Origin: Pantoea stewartii subsp. stewartii
GTDB taxonomy: Bacteria > Pseudomonadota > Gammaproteobacteria > Enterobacterales > Enterobacteriaceae
Direction of reading: 5' to 3'
DNA: 64,000 nt
Assembly (NCBI RefSeq): GCF_008801695.1
Contig: NZ_VZPF01000002.1
Span: 35,559-99,558 of the forward strand
The translations under genes and the position numbers were made by a program. This document shows, one piece after another, positions 1 to 10,436 of the stretch (positions within the stretch are counted from its first letter, which is position 1; each line of letters opens with the position of its first letter). The notes under the pieces were generated by a model. It was given only the letters and a program-made list of their open reading frames with translations. It was not told the DNA's origin and did not search any database.

Positions 1-4
1 TTCA

Positions 5-793
5 TCAGCGCTGTTGCGCATAGCGCGGCGGTTTATCTGCCGCACTGCGACGCATCAACCGATCCAGCACCTCCGCTTCCAGCTCGGCCAGACGGGCGGA
101 ACCCCGCCGCCGGGGACGCGGCAAATCAACCTGCAAATCCAGCCCAATCCGACCTTCCTCAATCAGCAGAACCCGATCCGCCATTGCAACCGCTTCACTG
201 ACATCATGGGTGACCAACAGCACCGTAAAATTGTGTTGCTGCCACAGTGATTCAATCAGCTCCTGCATCTCAATTCGGGTTAACGCATCGAGCGCGCCGA
301 GTGGCTCATCCAGAAGGAGCAGACCGGGGCGATGAATCAGGGCGCGAGCCAGTGCCACGCGCTGTTTCTGACCGCCAGACAGGGCGGCAGGCCAGTCACT
401 GGCGCGATCGGCCAGCCCAACGGCCGCCAGCGCCTCGTGTGCGGCTTCCCGCCAGGCATTGCCCCGCAGACCAAGTGCCACGTTATCAATCACTTTTTTC
501 CAGGGCAGCAGTCGCGCATCCTGGAACATCAGACGGGTTTCGTCGCGCGCCGTGTGCAATGGCGCAGTGCCGGCCAGTAGCTGACCCTCAGTGCTGTTTT
601 CCAGCCCGGCCAGCAAACGCAGCAGGGTACTTTTGCCGCAGCCGCTGCGGCCCACGACGGCCACAAATTGTCCAGACGGTATGTGCAGGTCGAGGTTATT
701 AAGAATCGTACGCTCGCCATATTTTTTGCTGACGCCCTTTACACCAACCGGCGTACCGGCCGTCAGACGCGCCGGGATAGCGGAGTTAATCAT
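5..793 (-). CDS. ssuB: Aliphatic sulfonate ABC transporter, ATP-binding protein
   Basis: This is the ATPase of the SsuABC importer, which brings alkanesulfonates into the cytoplasm when sulfate is scarce. The 262-residue protein shows a Walker A motif (GRSGCGKS, near residue 50), the ABC signature LSGGQKQR and a Walker B motif ending [14 protein letters not shown]. It is the last gene of the leftward ssuEADCB operon, and its start overlaps the end of ssuC by 4 bp, implying translational coupling. It appears intact, but its membrane partner SsuC is interrupted, so the transporter may not work. The family call rests on motifs and operon position. Confidence 0.95.
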   Translation of the reverse strand: MINSAIPARLTAGTPVGVKGVSKKYGERTILNNLDLHIPSGQFVAVVGRSGCGKSTLLRLLAGLENSTEGQLLAGTAPLHTARDETRLMFQDARLLPWKKVIDNVALGLRGNAWREAAHEALAAVGLADRASDWPAALSGGQKQRVALARALIHRPGLLLLDEPLGALDALTRIEMQELIESLWQQHNFTVLLVTHDVSEAVAMADRVLLIEEGRIGLDLQVDLPRPRRRGSARLAELEAEVLDRLMRRSAADKPPRYAQQR

Positions 794-1581
794 GCAGCTT
801 CCTCCTTATGTTGATAAGCCGGATGCCAGCGTAACCAGACACGTTCCAGCAGTAGCGCACTGACATCGGCCAGTTTCCCCAGCAGGGCATAAAGAATAAT
901 GGCGACCATCACCACATCGGTTTGCAGAAACTCACGGGCATTCATGGCCAGGTAGCCAATCCCGGCGTTAGCGGAAATGGTTTCAGCCACAATCAGCGTG
1001 AGCCACATTAATCCCAGACCAAAACGCACGCCGACCATGATGCTCGGTAACGCACCCGGCAATATCACCTGCACAAACAGGCTCCAGCCCTATAAGCCAT
1101 AGCTGCGTGCCATTTCAACCAGCCCCCGATCCACGTTGCGAATGCCGTGATACGTATTCAGATAAATCGGGAACAGTGTGCCCAGCGCCACCAGAAAAAT
1201 TTTGGCGGTTTCATCGATACCAAACCACAGGATGACCAGCGGGATAAGCGCCAGATGAGGCACGTTACGTAACATTTGTACCGAGGTATCCAGCAGGCGC
1301 TCGCCCAGACGTGAGGTGCCGGTAATCAATCCCAGCACTAACCCGATCGAACCGCCGATGCTGAAGCCCAGCAGCGCGCGCCAGCTGCTGATAGCCAGAT
1401 TCCGCCACAGCTCGCCGCTGGCGGCCAGTTGCCAGAAGGTGGTGACGATCTTCTCCGGTGCCGGCAGGATACGGCTGGAGAGCCAGCCGGTCTGCGACGC
1501 AATCTGCCAGACCACGACCAGTAACACCGGTAACAGCCAGGGTACAAGCGCCGCTGAGAAGGATTGACGTAATCGGATCAT
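790..1581 (-). pseudogene. ssuC: Aliphatic sulfonate ABC permease, interrupted by an in-frame TAG
   Basis: SsuC is the inner-membrane permease of the sulfonate importer. Reading from the ATG at 1581, which is preceded by a GAGGAGA ribosome site, the frame runs to ARSYGL and meets TAG at 1092-1090. It then continues in the same frame as GWSLFVQVILPGAL and onward to the normal C terminus at 790. The residues on both sides match SsuC, where a serine is normal at the stop position, so one base change (TCG to TAG) explains the break. There is no frameshift. A full-length product would be about 263 residues; the break falls in the binding-protein-dependent permease loop (EAA region). A sequencing error cannot be excluded. 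Confidence 0.88.
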
Positions 1582-1591
1582 GGCGATCTCC

Positions 1592-2740
1592 TCAGGCCCG
1601 TGCGGCTTTTTTCTCGGGGGTAAAATCGTTCGCAACTGCTTCACCGTGCGCCTGAACGACCCGAGGTTGAGGCACTTCAGGTATCTTCAGATCCAGATGG
1701 GGAAACAGCAGCTCGCCCACGCGATAGGCTTCTTCCAGGTGCGGATAGCCGGAAAGAATAAAGGTTTCAATGCCCAGCGTTTCGTACTCTTTCATTCGCG
1801 CCGCTACGGTTGGGGCATCGCCCACCAGCGCGGTACCGGCACCGCTGCGAACCAGCCCAACGCCAGCCCAGAGATTGGGGCTAATCTCCAGTTTGTCACG
1901 GCGACCTCCGTGCAGGGCGGCCATGCGTTGCTGCCCAACGGAATCGGTACGCTGGAAGGCGCTTTGCGCTCTGGCAATAGTGGCGTCATCGACGTTAGCA
2001 ATCAGTTTGTCGGCAGCCTGCCAGGCTTCTTCATTGGTTTCACGGACGATGACATGCAGGCGGATACCAAAACGAACCTGGCGGCCCTGAGCAGCGGCTT
2101 TAGCGCGCACCTGTTCAATTTTTTCTTTTACCAGTTCAGGTGGCTCGCCCCAGGTGAGGTACACATCAACCTGTTCAGCGGCCAGATCCTGAGCGGGCTC
2201 TGATGACCCGCCAAACCACAGCGGTGGACGAGGCTGCTGCACCGACTTAAACATCAGGCGCGCCCCGCGCACATGCACATGCTTGCCCTCGTAGTCCACT
2301 GTTTCACCTTCCAGCACCCGGCGCCAGACGCGGGTGAACTCGGCCGATTCGGCATAGCGTTCACGATGGTCGAGGAAAACGCCATCACCTGCCAGCTCTT
2401 CGGGATCGCCGCCCGTTACCAGATTAAACAGTGCACGTCCGTTAGACAGGCGATCGAGCGTCGCGGCCTGGCGGGCGGCCTGAGTCGGTGAAATCACGCC
2501 AGGGCGCAGGGCAACCAGAAAACGCAGGCGCTGAGTGACCGGAATTAATGAGGCGGCCACCAGCCAGGCATCTTCACACGAGCGGCCGGTCGGGATCAGC
2601 ACGCCACCAAAACCCAGGCGATCGGCTGCCTGCGCGACCTGCTGCATATACGCATGATCGACCGGGCGCGCACCTTCGGCCGTGCCAAGGTAGTGACCGT
2701 CACCATGGGTGGGCAGGAACCAGAATACGGAAACACTCAT
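1592..2740 (-). CDS. ssuD: FMNH2-dependent alkanesulfonate monooxygenase
   Basis: SsuD uses O2 and reduced FMN to split alkanesulfonates into an aldehyde and sulfite. The 382-residue protein begins [20 protein letters not shown] and belongs to the bacterial luciferase-like TIM-barrel family; its length equals that of E. coli SsuD. It lies between ssuA and ssuC in the operon and depends on the reductase SsuE for FMNH2. No defect is visible, so the desulfonation step could work even if uptake is impaired. Confidence 0.95.
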   Translation of the reverse strand: MSVSVFWFLPTHGDGHYLGTAEGARPVDHAYMQQVAQAADRLGFGGVLIPTGRSCEDAWLVAASLIPVTQRLRFLVALRPGVISPTQAARQAATLDRLSNGRALFNLVTGGDPEELAGDGVFLDHRERYAESAEFTRVWRRVLEGETVDYEGKHVHVRGARLMFKSVQQPRPPLWFGGSSEPAQDLAAEQVDVYLTWGEPPELVKEKIEQVRAKAAAQGRQVRFGIRLHVIVRETNEEAWQAADKLIANVDDATIARAQSAFQRTDSVGQQRMAALHGGRRDKLEISPNLWAGVGLVRSGAGTALVGDAPTVAARMKEYETLGIETFILSGYPHLEEAYRVGELLFPHLDLKIPEVPQPRVVQAHGEAVANDFTPEKKAARA

Positions 2741-2750
2741 TTTTCTCTCC

Positions 2751-3704
2751 TTATTGCGTCACGCTACGGGGATGCCAGATGCGATCGGCAATTGATACTT
2801 TCACGGGAATCAGGTGATTGGCATAAAACAGATCGGCGGTTTTCTGTTGTAACGCAACAGTGTGCGCGCTGACCGGACTGACCGGGCTAGGGGGACGATG
2901 ATCCAGATTACTGGCAATGACCGCCTCAGGCAGGCCAATGGAGGTGGCAAGCAGATGAATGCTCTGGTCACGTTCGCTGCGCGTCAGCGCTTCCGCATCG
3001 CTAAAGGTTTTGAGCGTTGCTAAGACAAAGTCATTATGGTTCTGGGCGAATGCGCGCGTCGCAAGGTAGAACGGACCGGTCTGATTGAGTGTGGTACCGT
3101 CTTTTAAAACGCGAACGTGCCCCTGAAGCAGCACTGCGGAATAATAGGGATCCCATATCGCCCAGGCATCAACGTTACCCTGCTGAAAGGCCGCGCGGGC
3201 ATCGGCAGGCGTAAGATAAACCGGCTGTATATCTTTTATTGACAGGCCGGCCTCCTCCAGTGCGCGCAGTAACAGGTTGTGCGAGCTGGAGCCTTTCTGA
3301 AAGGCCACTTTTTTGCCCTTCAGGTCGGCCACCGATTTCAGCGGGCTGTCCTGGCTGACCAGAATCACCTCGGCTTTGGGCTTAGGCGGCTCCGAGCCGA
3401 TATAGAGTAAATCTGCCCCCGCCGCCTGGGCAAAAATGGGTGGAATATCGCCGGTACTGGCAATATCAATACTGTTAACGTTCAGGGCTTCCAGCATTTG
3501 CGGCCCGGCTGGAAATTCAACCCACTGTATTTTGGTCTGAGGGAAACGCGTTTCCAGTAACCGGTGAGCTTTTGCCAGCACCATACTGACCGATCCTTTC
3601 TGGTAGCCGATACGCACCTGTTCGGGGGCTGGCTCAGCAGCATAAACCTGAGTTCCCGTTATCAACATCCCTGCCAGTAACCACGCGCTTACTATCCGTT
3701 TCAT
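2751..3704 (-). CDS. ssuA: Periplasmic aliphatic sulfonate-binding protein
   Basis: This 317-residue solute-binding protein delivers sulfonates to SsuBC. It starts with a typical Sec signal peptide ([22 protein letters not shown], cleaved near AEP) followed by the NMT1/SsuA periplasmic fold, with the motif [16 protein letters not shown] near the mature N terminus. It is the second gene of the leftward operon, between ssuE (18 bp upstream) and ssuD (10 bp downstream). Confidence 0.94.
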   Translation of the reverse strand: MKRIVSAWLLAGMLITGTQVYAAEPAPEQVRIGYQKGSVSMVLAKAHRLLETRFPQTKIQWVEFPAGPQMLEALNVNSIDIASTGDIPPIFAQAAGADLLYIGSEPPKPKAEVILVSQDSPLKSVADLKGKKVAFQKGSSSHNLLLRALEEAGLSIKDIQPVYLTPADARAAFQQGNVDAWAIWDPYYSAVLLQGHVRVLKDGTTLNQTGPFYLATRAFAQNHNDFVLATLKTFSDAEALTRSERDQSIHLLATSIGLPEAVIASNLDHRPPSPVSPVSAHTVALQQKTADLFYANHLIPVKVSIADRIWHPRSVTQ

Positions 3705-3722
3705 GCTTAATCCTTATACTGC

Positions 3723-4265
3723 CTAGGCAACCGGTTGATGACGGCGTGACAATGCCAGTGAGAAAGAATCCACCGCCTCATCCAGGCGGGTGGCCAGAAG
3801 GGGATCCAGTTCTGGTTGACGATCGTAATGCGTGATCTGTTTATCTTCGGCATAAACCCCATGAAGCACTTCTTCCGCTTTCAGCGCGTTTAAAACGGGC
3901 TTGAGCGCGTAATCCAGCGCCAGCATGTGGCCTGCGCTGCCACCACTGGCAAGCGGCAGCACGACTTTGTGGGCCAGTGCGCGTTCGGGCAACAGGTCCA
4001 GTACCGTTTTCAGCGCACCCGAGAAAGACGCCTTGTAAACGGGCGTAGCAATCACAAGACCATCGGCGGCAGACAAGTCCTCACTCAGCGCCAGAATCGC
4101 CGGGGAATCAAATCGGGCGTTAATAAGGTCTTCCGGCTGAAAGTTATGAATATTCCAGGGAATAACTTCCACGCCGCGTGCTTCCAGTTTGTGCTGGCAC
4201 AGCGCCAGTAACGAGGTGGACCGTGAAGGAAACCGTGGACTGCCTGCCAGGGTAAGCACTCGCAT
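3723..4265 (-). CDS. ssuE: NADPH-dependent FMN reductase
   Basis: SsuE reduces FMN with NADPH and hands FMNH2 to the monooxygenase SsuD. The 180-residue flavodoxin-like protein starts MRVLTLAGSPRFPSRS and contains ATPVYKASFSGALKTVLDLL, the conserved flavin-binding region of the family. It is the first gene of the leftward ssuEADCB operon, so the operon promoter should lie just above 4265. In E. coli this operon is controlled by Cbl and CysB; I could not place a confident site here. Confidence 0.94.
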   Translation of the reverse strand: MRVLTLAGSPRFPSRSTSLLALCQHKLEARGVEVIPWNIHNFQPEDLINARFDSPAILALSEDLSAADGLVIATPVYKASFSGALKTVLDLLPERALAHKVVLPLASGGSAGHMLALDYALKPVLNALKAEEVLHGVYAEDKQITHYDRQPELDPLLATRLDEAVDSFSLALSRRHQPVA

Positions 4266-5021
4266 TCACTACTCCTTATAACTGAAAGTTATTGATTATC
4301 TGTTGTTGAGAACTCAGGCTTTCATCCTGGCAGAGGCCACGGCAGGGCTTAAATGATTTTTCTGACAATCTAAAGGTGAAAAGCGCAAAAGGAAGATAAG
4401 GCGTGGCATCTGGAATCCAGGAGAAAACCGCTACGACAAATCTTAAAAACGGCCTGGTACGTAACGGGATACATTAATCCGGATGAATGAATTCTCTGTC
4501 GCAGATGGATTTCGTACATTTGGTTACTTGAATATCGCAATATTGAAATAAATCCATGAAAGAAAAGAGTGGTCTTTTCTGATTGTGAGTTATCAAAATG
4601 GAAAAAGCGAAAAAGATTCGATGTTTCAATGGGGTTTTGTGATGCCGTAAGCCTGAGTTTAAGACGGGTTCCACAAAAGTATCAGATAAACAGGGCCAGC
4701 ATTTATAAAAATTTTAATGGAATTTCACAACTGGTTACAGGCGGCAGGGCGAAAGTGAAAAGGGGACTGATGTATTTATTAAATGATTTCTCAACAAAGT
4801 GACGAAAGTTAAGGGGTTAAACTTTAGTTTTTCTTACGATGGTTTTTGCCTGTGCTGCCTCCGCACGATATTGAGGCAGGCATTTTTCGGCATCAGGCAT
4901 TAAAATAACGCTGCTCAATGTAAGCGCCTGTTATTTTAAATATAACTATTCGCCCTTAGTCAGTGCCTGTCTCAGGCTGGTGGATTTTATTTTTCATTTT
5001 CTAACAGCAGAGAAATCATGT
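4266..5021. other. Long AT-rich intergenic region between ssuE and the glycosyltransferase gene
   Basis: About 750 bp without a convincing gene. Short open frames here (4474-4674 minus, 4569-4802 plus) lack ribosome sites and recognisable domains. The region must hold the ssu promoter (leftward) and the promoter of the 5022 gene (rightward). A hairpin CTGCCTC/GAGGCAG at 4855-4879 followed by GCATTTTT resembles a rho-independent terminator on the plus strand. The base composition is lower in GC than the flanking ssu and pyrD genes, consistent with acquired DNA. Confidence 0.5.
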
Positions 5022-6002
5022 ATGTCTGACATCCTGTTATCGGTCATTATTCCAACGTATAATGTTGAGAAATATATTGTTGAATGCGTTGACTCCCTGG
5101 TAAGTCAAATTCGCACGCCGAATGAAATTATCATTGTTAACGATAGTTCGACTGACGGGACAGTGGCGTTAATTGAACAGCATTATGCGCACCTGCCCCA
5201 GGTCAAGGTGATCACGATTCCGAATGGAGGAGCAGGCAATGCGCGTGACAAAGGCGTAGAGGCCGCTAAAGGACAGTTTGTTTTTTTCTGCGATCCTGAT
5301 GATGTGGTGGTGGACGGCCTTGTCAGCGAACTGGCTCAGGTCATTGAGCATTATCCGGATACGGATTTGTTTTGTTTTAATTCCAGTGCTTACCGTGAAG
5401 ACAAACCGGAAATCACGTGGCCGAAAGTCAGGCACGGCCTGTTTGGCATTCAGCGCCCGCAGGATGTCCTGTTGGGATTGTTACAAAACGGTTCGTATAC
5501 TTCCGCCGCCTGGAATTATGTCGTGAAAAAAAGCGTCATCCAGCAGCATCAGTTACGTTTTATCGATCGTGTTCATGAAGACCATAATTTTACGTTATCG
5601 GTGTTTATGAAATGCAATCAGGTCTGGGTAAGCCGTCAAACCTATTACAAACAGCGCATCCGTGGCGGCTCACTGACCAACAGTAGCAAAAACCCGACCT
5701 TTTTTATTCAACGCTACAATGCATTTATTACAACCTTCAACACATTGTGCCGTTCACTGCATAAAAGTGAATTGAAAAAGGATTTAGAAAAAGCCTACCT
5801 GTTTCATTCCTTCCGGTTGATGATTTATTTGTCGCTCTACAACCAGACGCCCGTTCCTGACTATGTGCTTAATGCGATTCGTTATTTCGGGCGCAGAGTT
5901 AAAGCCAGTAGTCTGAAAGAGTGGCTGCTGTTCAACAGTCCGGAAACCTTCATTTTATTGCAAAGCCATAAAGTGAAAAAAGAACTCAAACGCGTTCCGT
6001 AA
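5022..6002 (+). CDS. Family 2 glycosyltransferase
   Basis: This 326-residue protein starts MSDILLSVIIPTYNVEKY and has the GT-A fold signatures of GT2 enzymes: IIVNDSSTDGT near residue 45, the metal-binding FCDPDD near residue 92, and HEDHNF near residue 192, where the catalytic base is expected. No membrane segment is obvious. I chose the ATG at 5022 because the family N terminus begins there; an in-frame upstream ATG at 4980 would add 14 atypical residues. It lies 83 bp upstream of a flippase gene, so it probably adds a sugar to a lipid-linked or surface glycan. Donor and acceptor cannot be told from sequence. Codon use is more AT-rich than that of its neighbours. Confidence 0.85.
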   Translation: MSDILLSVIIPTYNVEKYIVECVDSLVSQIRTPNEIIIVNDSSTDGTVALIEQHYAHLPQVKVITIPNGGAGNARDKGVEAAKGQFVFFCDPDDVVVDGLVSELAQVIEHYPDTDLFCFNSSAYREDKPEITWPKVRHGLFGIQRPQDVLLGLLQNGSYTSAAWNYVVKKSVIQQHQLRFIDRVHEDHNFTLSVFMKCNQVWVSRQTYYKQRIRGGSLTNSSKNPTFFIQRYNAFITTFNTLCRSLHKSELKKDLEKAYLFHSFRLMIYLSLYNQTPVPDYVLNAIRYFGRRVKASSLKEWLLFNSPETFILLQSHKVKKELKRVP

Positions 6003-6085
6003 TTCCGAAAAATGGCAAGTGATATTGTTTGCACCTGAGCGAAATGAGAAGGTGAGGCATGCAATGTGTATAAGGTTGTTGCGAC

Positions 6086-7387
6086 ATGGCAAAAGTGCTC
6101 GATAAAAGTTTAGTAGTCAATATCTTATCTTTGCTGGCGTACCGGGGAGCTTCTTTCCTGTTTCCGCTGGCGACCTTACCCTACCTGGCGCGCGTGCTGG
6201 GCGTCGATCATATGGGGATTCTGGCGTTGGCCATCGCCTGCGTACTTTACTGCAGTACGATTTCTGACTGGGGGTTCAATGTTTATACGACTAAAGACAT
6301 TGCCCACCACCGTGATGACAAGGCGCGCGTGACGCAACTCTTCTGGTCAACATTCAATGCCAAACTGATGCTGCTGCTGCTGACCAGCGGCATATTGCTC
6401 ACGGCGACCTGGTTTAATCCGTCCTGGCATTCATTGTTTTTTATTATTCTGGCTAACTGCACCACATTAGTGGGTTCACTGTTTTCCTTTGGCTGGCTGA
6501 TGCAGGGTTTTGAGAAGCTGGGTAAAACGGCGATGATCGCCACCTTTGGCAACTTTTGTGCCATCCCGCTGACGTTTTTACTGGTGAAAACACCGGACGA
6601 TACCTGGCTGGCGGCGCTGATACCGGGCGCGGTATCCATTATTAACGCCATTATTACGCTTAAGTTTGTGCTGGAAATGAAGGTGATTGGCGCGTATCGC
6701 TTCGAACCGAAAGAGATCAAACAGCGCATTACCGACAGTGCAGATGTGTTTATCGCCATTGCCGGTGCTAACCTGTTTAACAGCGTAAACGTCGTGATTC
6801 TCGCCAGCTTTACCTCCCACTACATGGTGGGGATCTACAACGGTGCGGACAGGCTGCGCAAAGCCGCGAATTCTGTACCGGAGCAGATTGGCAGCGCGTT
6901 TTTCCCGCGCGTCAGCCATCTGTTTGGTCGCGATAAAGCGGCTGCGGTTGCTGCCACACGTAAAAGCCTGATGCTGTCTTTTGGCCTCAGTCTGTCTATT
7001 GTGATCTTTACCTGGCTGTTTGCCGATCAGGTGGTGTCATTGCTGTTAGGCAAAGACTTCCTGCCGTCAGCCGATGTTCTCCGCGTCTTTGTGCTGTGCT
7101 TCCTGTTCGGCAATATCGCCTATCCCGCCGGACTGCAGATTCTGATTCCGCACGGGCTGGCGCGTCAGCGCATGATGGTGATGATGGTTGCGGGCGTCGT
7201 CAACGTACCTGTTTGCTGTTTGCTGGCGTGGAAATTTGGCGCGATCGGCGCAGCATGGTCAATGGTGCTGGCGGAAGTGCTGGTCTGTATCGGTATTTTT
7301 GGCATTATGGTTCGCCACAATATCTGGCGTGACTATGCGTTTCCGGACAGGATGAATTCGCGCACGGCAAACGATTCCGTTGTGTAA
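6086..7387 (+). CDS. Polysaccharide flippase of the Wzx/PST family
   Basis: A 433-residue, very hydrophobic protein with about 12 predicted membrane helices. The N-terminal pattern [18 protein letters not shown] is typical of Wzx-type O-antigen and exopolysaccharide flippases of the MOP superfamily. Such proteins move undecaprenol-linked glycans across the inner membrane. It forms a two-gene unit with the upstream glycosyltransferase. No polymerase, ligase or chain-length gene is present, so the pair may act with enzymes encoded elsewhere, or may modify another glycan. Confidence 0.85.
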   Translation: MAKVLDKSLVVNILSLLAYRGASFLFPLATLPYLARVLGVDHMGILALAIACVLYCSTISDWGFNVYTTKDIAHHRDDKARVTQLFWSTFNAKLMLLLLTSGILLTATWFNPSWHSLFFIILANCTTLVGSLFSFGWLMQGFEKLGKTAMIATFGNFCAIPLTFLLVKTPDDTWLAALIPGAVSIINAIITLKFVLEMKVIGAYRFEPKEIKQRITDSADVFIAIAGANLFNSVNVVILASFTSHYMVGIYNGADRLRKAANSVPEQIGSAFFPRVSHLFGRDKAAAVAATRKSLMLSFGLSLSIVIFTWLFADQVVSLLLGKDFLPSADVLRVFVLCFLFGNIAYPAGLQILIPHGLARQRMMVMMVAGVVNVPVCCLLAWKFGAIGAAWSMVLAEVLVCIGIFGIMVRHNIWRDYAFPDRMNSRTANDSVV

Positions 7388-7440
7388 GATCAAATCTGCG
7401 TCAAACAGTTTCCTCGCTTAACGCCCCACGATTTACTTTT

Positions 7441-7468
7441 GCGCCAGAGCACCTTACCATTCTGGCGC
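7441..7468 (+). promoter_or_regulatory. Perfect inverted repeat in the pyrD leader region
   Basis: GCGCCAGA at 7441-7448 and TCTGGCGC at 7461-7468 form a perfect 8-bp stem with a 12-nt loop, 54 bp before pyrD. E. coli pyrD is controlled by a leader hairpin that depends on the pyrimidine-sensitive transcription start, but the sequence here differs and this repeat lies further upstream of the start codon. It could be a weak terminator for the flippase gene or part of pyrD control. Confidence 0.35.
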
Positions 7469-7521
7469 ACAATTTCCTGTGCACTGATTTCCACCGTCGC
7501 TTCCGTCTTCCAGGAGAGTGC

Positions 7522-8532
7522 ATGTTTTACTCAATCGTCCGACCGGCGTTATTCAGGCTCGATCCTGAGCGCGCGCACCATCTCACCTTTCAGCAGTTAC
7601 GCTTTATGAGCGGCACGCCGCTGGAAGCCCTTATCCGCCAGCGTTTACCCTCGCGCCCCGTGACCTGTATGGGGCTGACGTTTGATAATGCGCTGGGCCT
7701 TGCGGCCGGGCTGGATAAAAATGCCGAGTGCATTGATGCGTTTGGCGCAATGGGATTTGGTTTTGTTGAAGTGGGAACGGTCACGCCACGGGCTCAACCA
7801 GGTAACGATAAGCCGCGCATGTTTCGCTTAGTTGAAGCCGAAGGGATTATTAACCGCATGGGATTCAATAATCTCGGCGTGGATAATCTGGTGGAAAATG
7901 TCAAAAAATCCCGATTCAAGGGCGTGCTGGGCATCAATATTGGCAAAAATAAAGATACGCCAGTGGAGCAGGGCAAAGACGATTATCTGCTGTGCATGGA
8001 GAAAATTTATGCCCATGCCGGTTATATTGCCATCAATATTTCGTCACCGAATACGCCAGGTTTACGTTCTCTACAATATGGTGAGGCGCTTGACGATCTG
8101 CTCAGTTCCATCAAATCAAAACAAAAAGAACTGGAAAAACGGCATCTCAAATATGTGCCTGTCGCTGTAAAGATCGCGCCGGATCTTTCTGAAGACGAGT
8201 TGATCCAGGTGGCTGACAGTTTAGTTCGCCACCAAATTGATGGCGTCATTGCCACAAATACTACGCTGGATCGTACCCTGGTGAATGGACTGAAATATAG
8301 CGAGGAAGCCGGGGGATTAAGTGGACGTCCGGTTCAGTCGCGCAGCACCGCCGTCATTCAGCGTCTGTCACAAGAGCTGCAGGGGCGTTTGCCCATTATT
8401 GGCGTGGGCGGAATTGATTCACTGACCGCGGCACGAGAAAAAATCGCTGCCGGCGCCACGCTCGTTCAAATTTATTCTGGTTTTATTTATAAAGGTCCGG
8501 GCTTAATTAAAGATATCGTGACCCACATCTAA
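7522..8532 (+). CDS. pyrD: Dihydroorotate dehydrogenase (quinone), class 2
   Basis: PyrD oxidises dihydroorotate to orotate in de novo pyrimidine synthesis and passes electrons to ubiquinone at the inner membrane. The 336-residue protein has the class 2 N-terminal membrane-association helices ([20 protein letters not shown]), the FMN barrel, and [14 protein letters not shown], which carries the catalytic serine. The ATG follows GGAGAGTGC. It starts the conserved block pyrD-zapC-ycbX-rlmL. Confidence 0.97.
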   Translation: MFYSIVRPALFRLDPERAHHLTFQQLRFMSGTPLEALIRQRLPSRPVTCMGLTFDNALGLAAGLDKNAECIDAFGAMGFGFVEVGTVTPRAQPGNDKPRMFRLVEAEGIINRMGFNNLGVDNLVENVKKSRFKGVLGINIGKNKDTPVEQGKDDYLLCMEKIYAHAGYIAINISSPNTPGLRSLQYGEALDDLLSSIKSKQKELEKRHLKYVPVAVKIAPDLSEDELIQVADSLVRHQIDGVIATNTTLDRTLVNGLKYSEEAGGLSGRPVQSRSTAVIQRLSQELQGRLPIIGVGGIDSLTAAREKIAAGATLVQIYSGFIYKGPGLIKDIVTHI

Positions 8533-8674
8533 GAGAATCGATCTATTAATGCGTCGGGGGGTTTATTTCTCTCTCCGGCTCGTTTATATTTTGTCCTGTT
8601 GCACGATTTTTCAGCATTCATTATTCTTCGACAGATATTTTGCCTTTAGCACAGCGGTAAATACAGGGCACACG

Positions 8675-9217
8675 ATGAAAATTAAACCCGATGACAACTG
8701 GCGTTGGTATTATGACGCCGAGCACGACCGGATGATGCTCGATCTGGCTGACGGTATGCTTTTTCGTTCCCGCTATGCACGCAAAATGCTGACACCGGAT
8801 GCTTTCACGGAATCCGGATTTTGTGTTGATGACGCCGCGCTCTATTTCACCTTTGAAGAGAAGTGCCGCCAGAGCCCGTTAAGCAGTAATCAGCGCGCCG
8901 AACTGGTGTTAAATGCGCTGGTGGCCGCCCGCTTTCTAAAACCCCTGATGCCCAAAAGCTGGCATTTCTCCGCACATCGCCAGCCAATGCAACCTGCGGT
9001 CGGCGAGATGGTTGAGGTCACGCTGGCCGAGAATGGCGAGCAGGCACGTTTGCTGGTGGTTGAAAATGGCGATAACGCCGCGCTCTGCCTGCTGGCGCAG
9101 CCCGCGTTAACGCTGGCGGGCAAAGGAATGGTGTTAGGGGATGCGATTAAAGTGATGAACGACCGTCTTCAACCGCATCAGCAGGAAAAAACCACGCGTT
9201 ATGCACGCGCGGTGTAA
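8675..9217 (+). CDS. zapC: Cell division protein ZapC
   Basis: ZapC is a cytoplasmic factor that binds FtsZ and stabilises its bundles at the division ring. The 180-residue product starts [14 protein letters not shown], as in other ZapC proteins. The frame stays open upstream to 8549, but that extension is atypical and I excluded it. The gene follows pyrD by about 140 bp and converges with ycbX. Confidence 0.92.
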   Translation: MKIKPDDNWRWYYDAEHDRMMLDLADGMLFRSRYARKMLTPDAFTESGFCVDDAALYFTFEEKCRQSPLSSNQRAELVLNALVAARFLKPLMPKSWHFSAHRQPMQPAVGEMVEVTLAENGEQARLLVVENGDNAALCLLAQPALTLAGKGMVLGDAIKVMNDRLQPHQQEKTTRYARAV

Positions 9218-9218
9218 C

Positions 9219-10328
9219 TTACTTCACATCAATATCGCCGGCAGGAATACAACTGCAACTCAATATTGTGCCATCCTCACGGATGGCACTCTGTTTTAAG
9301 GGCTTCACTTTTCCCGCCACCAGGGTGATTTTGCAACTGCCACACAAACCTGCCCGACACGAGTAGGGAATGCGGAACCCCTGGGCTTCGAGCTGCTCAA
9401 GCAAAATTTGCTGGTTATCGCCGCTGAATGTCTGGCCCTGATACGAAATCGTCACCGCATTGGGGGATTGCTGCTGCGGCTTGAGGGTTTCCACAACCTC
9501 TCCCGCACCATAGGCGCGTGGCGGCTGGCGTTTGACGACCTTGACGTCATCACCGACACGAATAATCCCGCTGTTTAGCGCAATAAGGTTCAGGCCAAAA
9601 TCAATGTCACCACTGCCGTCCTGTGCGGTGCGAAAGCCCTGAAGTGTGGCGAGAGGTTGTCCGTCAGGATGTTTCTGGCCATTTTCAACGCTAACCGTAG
9701 TGAACACGCAACGACCGCAGGGCTTAGGGACGGCAAAATGTACCTGACCTACCGTAACCTCCGCCCAGTTGTCTTCATCCCAGGCAGGCGCACCGCTGAC
9801 CACCAGGTTAGGACGAAATTGCTCAACGCGCACGCTGGCCGGACAGCGCTGCTGCAGATCCCGCAGAGAGGCATTATTCACTAACAGATAAGGATAGCCA
9901 TCGGCAAACCCCAGCGGCACCTCGGTGAAGCGCTTCACGCGGCGTGACGGCTGTGGTCCAGTCCAGCGCAGTTGGACCGGTCTTGGGAAAAAGGCACTCA
10001 GCCACTGGTTGATCGCCTCGGGCGCGATACGGGCGGTAAAGGTGTTTCCCCATACCTCTGTTGGCGCTTCCGTTTGCGTAAAATCGGCGAAGCGAATCAG
10101 CGACTGACTGCCGTCGGGCGCCTGTAAAAATAATCCCTCAGGGGTGACGGCGGGCGTAAACTGCACCATTTCCGGGAACTGGCGCGCAGTAATAAAAGTG
10201 CCATCGGGTTCGGTCACCATAAAAATGCGATCGAAGGTCAATCCGCTGTTGGCAGCCCAGGCATGGGAAACCTGCAACCCCCGCATTGATTTAACAGGAT
10301 GAATAAACAAGCGGGAAAGCGTAATCAT
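9219..10328 (-). CDS. ycbX: MOSC-domain protein with C-terminal 2Fe-2S ferredoxin domain
   Basis: A 369-residue protein with an N-terminal MOSC beta-barrel region (residues 1-120), a MOSC domain (about 120-270), and a C-terminal plant-type ferredoxin domain whose iron-sulfur ligands are visible as CRAGLCGSC and a later CSC. The E. coli protein takes part with molybdenum cofactor in detoxifying N-hydroxylated base analogues. It converges on zapC and diverges from rlmL, and looks complete. Confidence 0.92.
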   Translation of the reverse strand: MITLSRLFIHPVKSMRGLQVSHAWAANSGLTFDRIFMVTEPDGTFITARQFPEMVQFTPAVTPEGLFLQAPDGSQSLIRFADFTQTEAPTEVWGNTFTARIAPEAINQWLSAFFPRPVQLRWTGPQPSRRVKRFTEVPLGFADGYPYLLVNNASLRDLQQRCPASVRVEQFRPNLVVSGAPAWDEDNWAEVTVGQVHFAVPKPCGRCVFTTVSVENGQKHPDGQPLATLQGFRTAQDGSGDIDFGLNLIALNSGIIRVGDDVKVVKRQPPRAYGAGEVVETLKPQQQSPNAVTISYQGQTFSGDNQQILLEQLEAQGFRIPYSCRAGLCGSCKITLVAGKVKPLKQSAIREDGTILSCSCIPAGDIDVK

Positions 10329-10373
10329 GACAGTCTCCTGAAGCAGGCGCGCAAGACAAAAGAAGCTAACTTT

Positions 10374-10401
10374 ATGACATAGGTCTGCGATTCGCTATAA
10401 T
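10374..10401 (+). promoter_or_regulatory. Sigma-70 promoter for rlmL
   Basis: ATGACA (10374-10379, one mismatch from TTGACA), a 16-bp spacer and a perfect TATAAT (10396-10401) lie 36 bp before the rlmL start codon. They are in the gap between divergent ycbX and rlmL. Confidence 0.7.
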
Positions 10402-10436
10402 GCGCAACAATTTTCTCAAGAGTAAAAAGTGACGAT

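Noticed and set aside
4741..4752. GC-rich motif GGCGGCAGGGCG resembling the ops element of polysaccharide operons before the glycosyltransferase
   Set aside because: Only 9 of 12 positions agree with ops (GGCGGTAGCGTG), and the rest of a JUMPstart sequence is absent.
4474..4802. Short open frames in both directions before the glycosyltransferase gene
   Set aside because: No ribosome site, no recognisable motif, and the two frames overlap in opposite directions.
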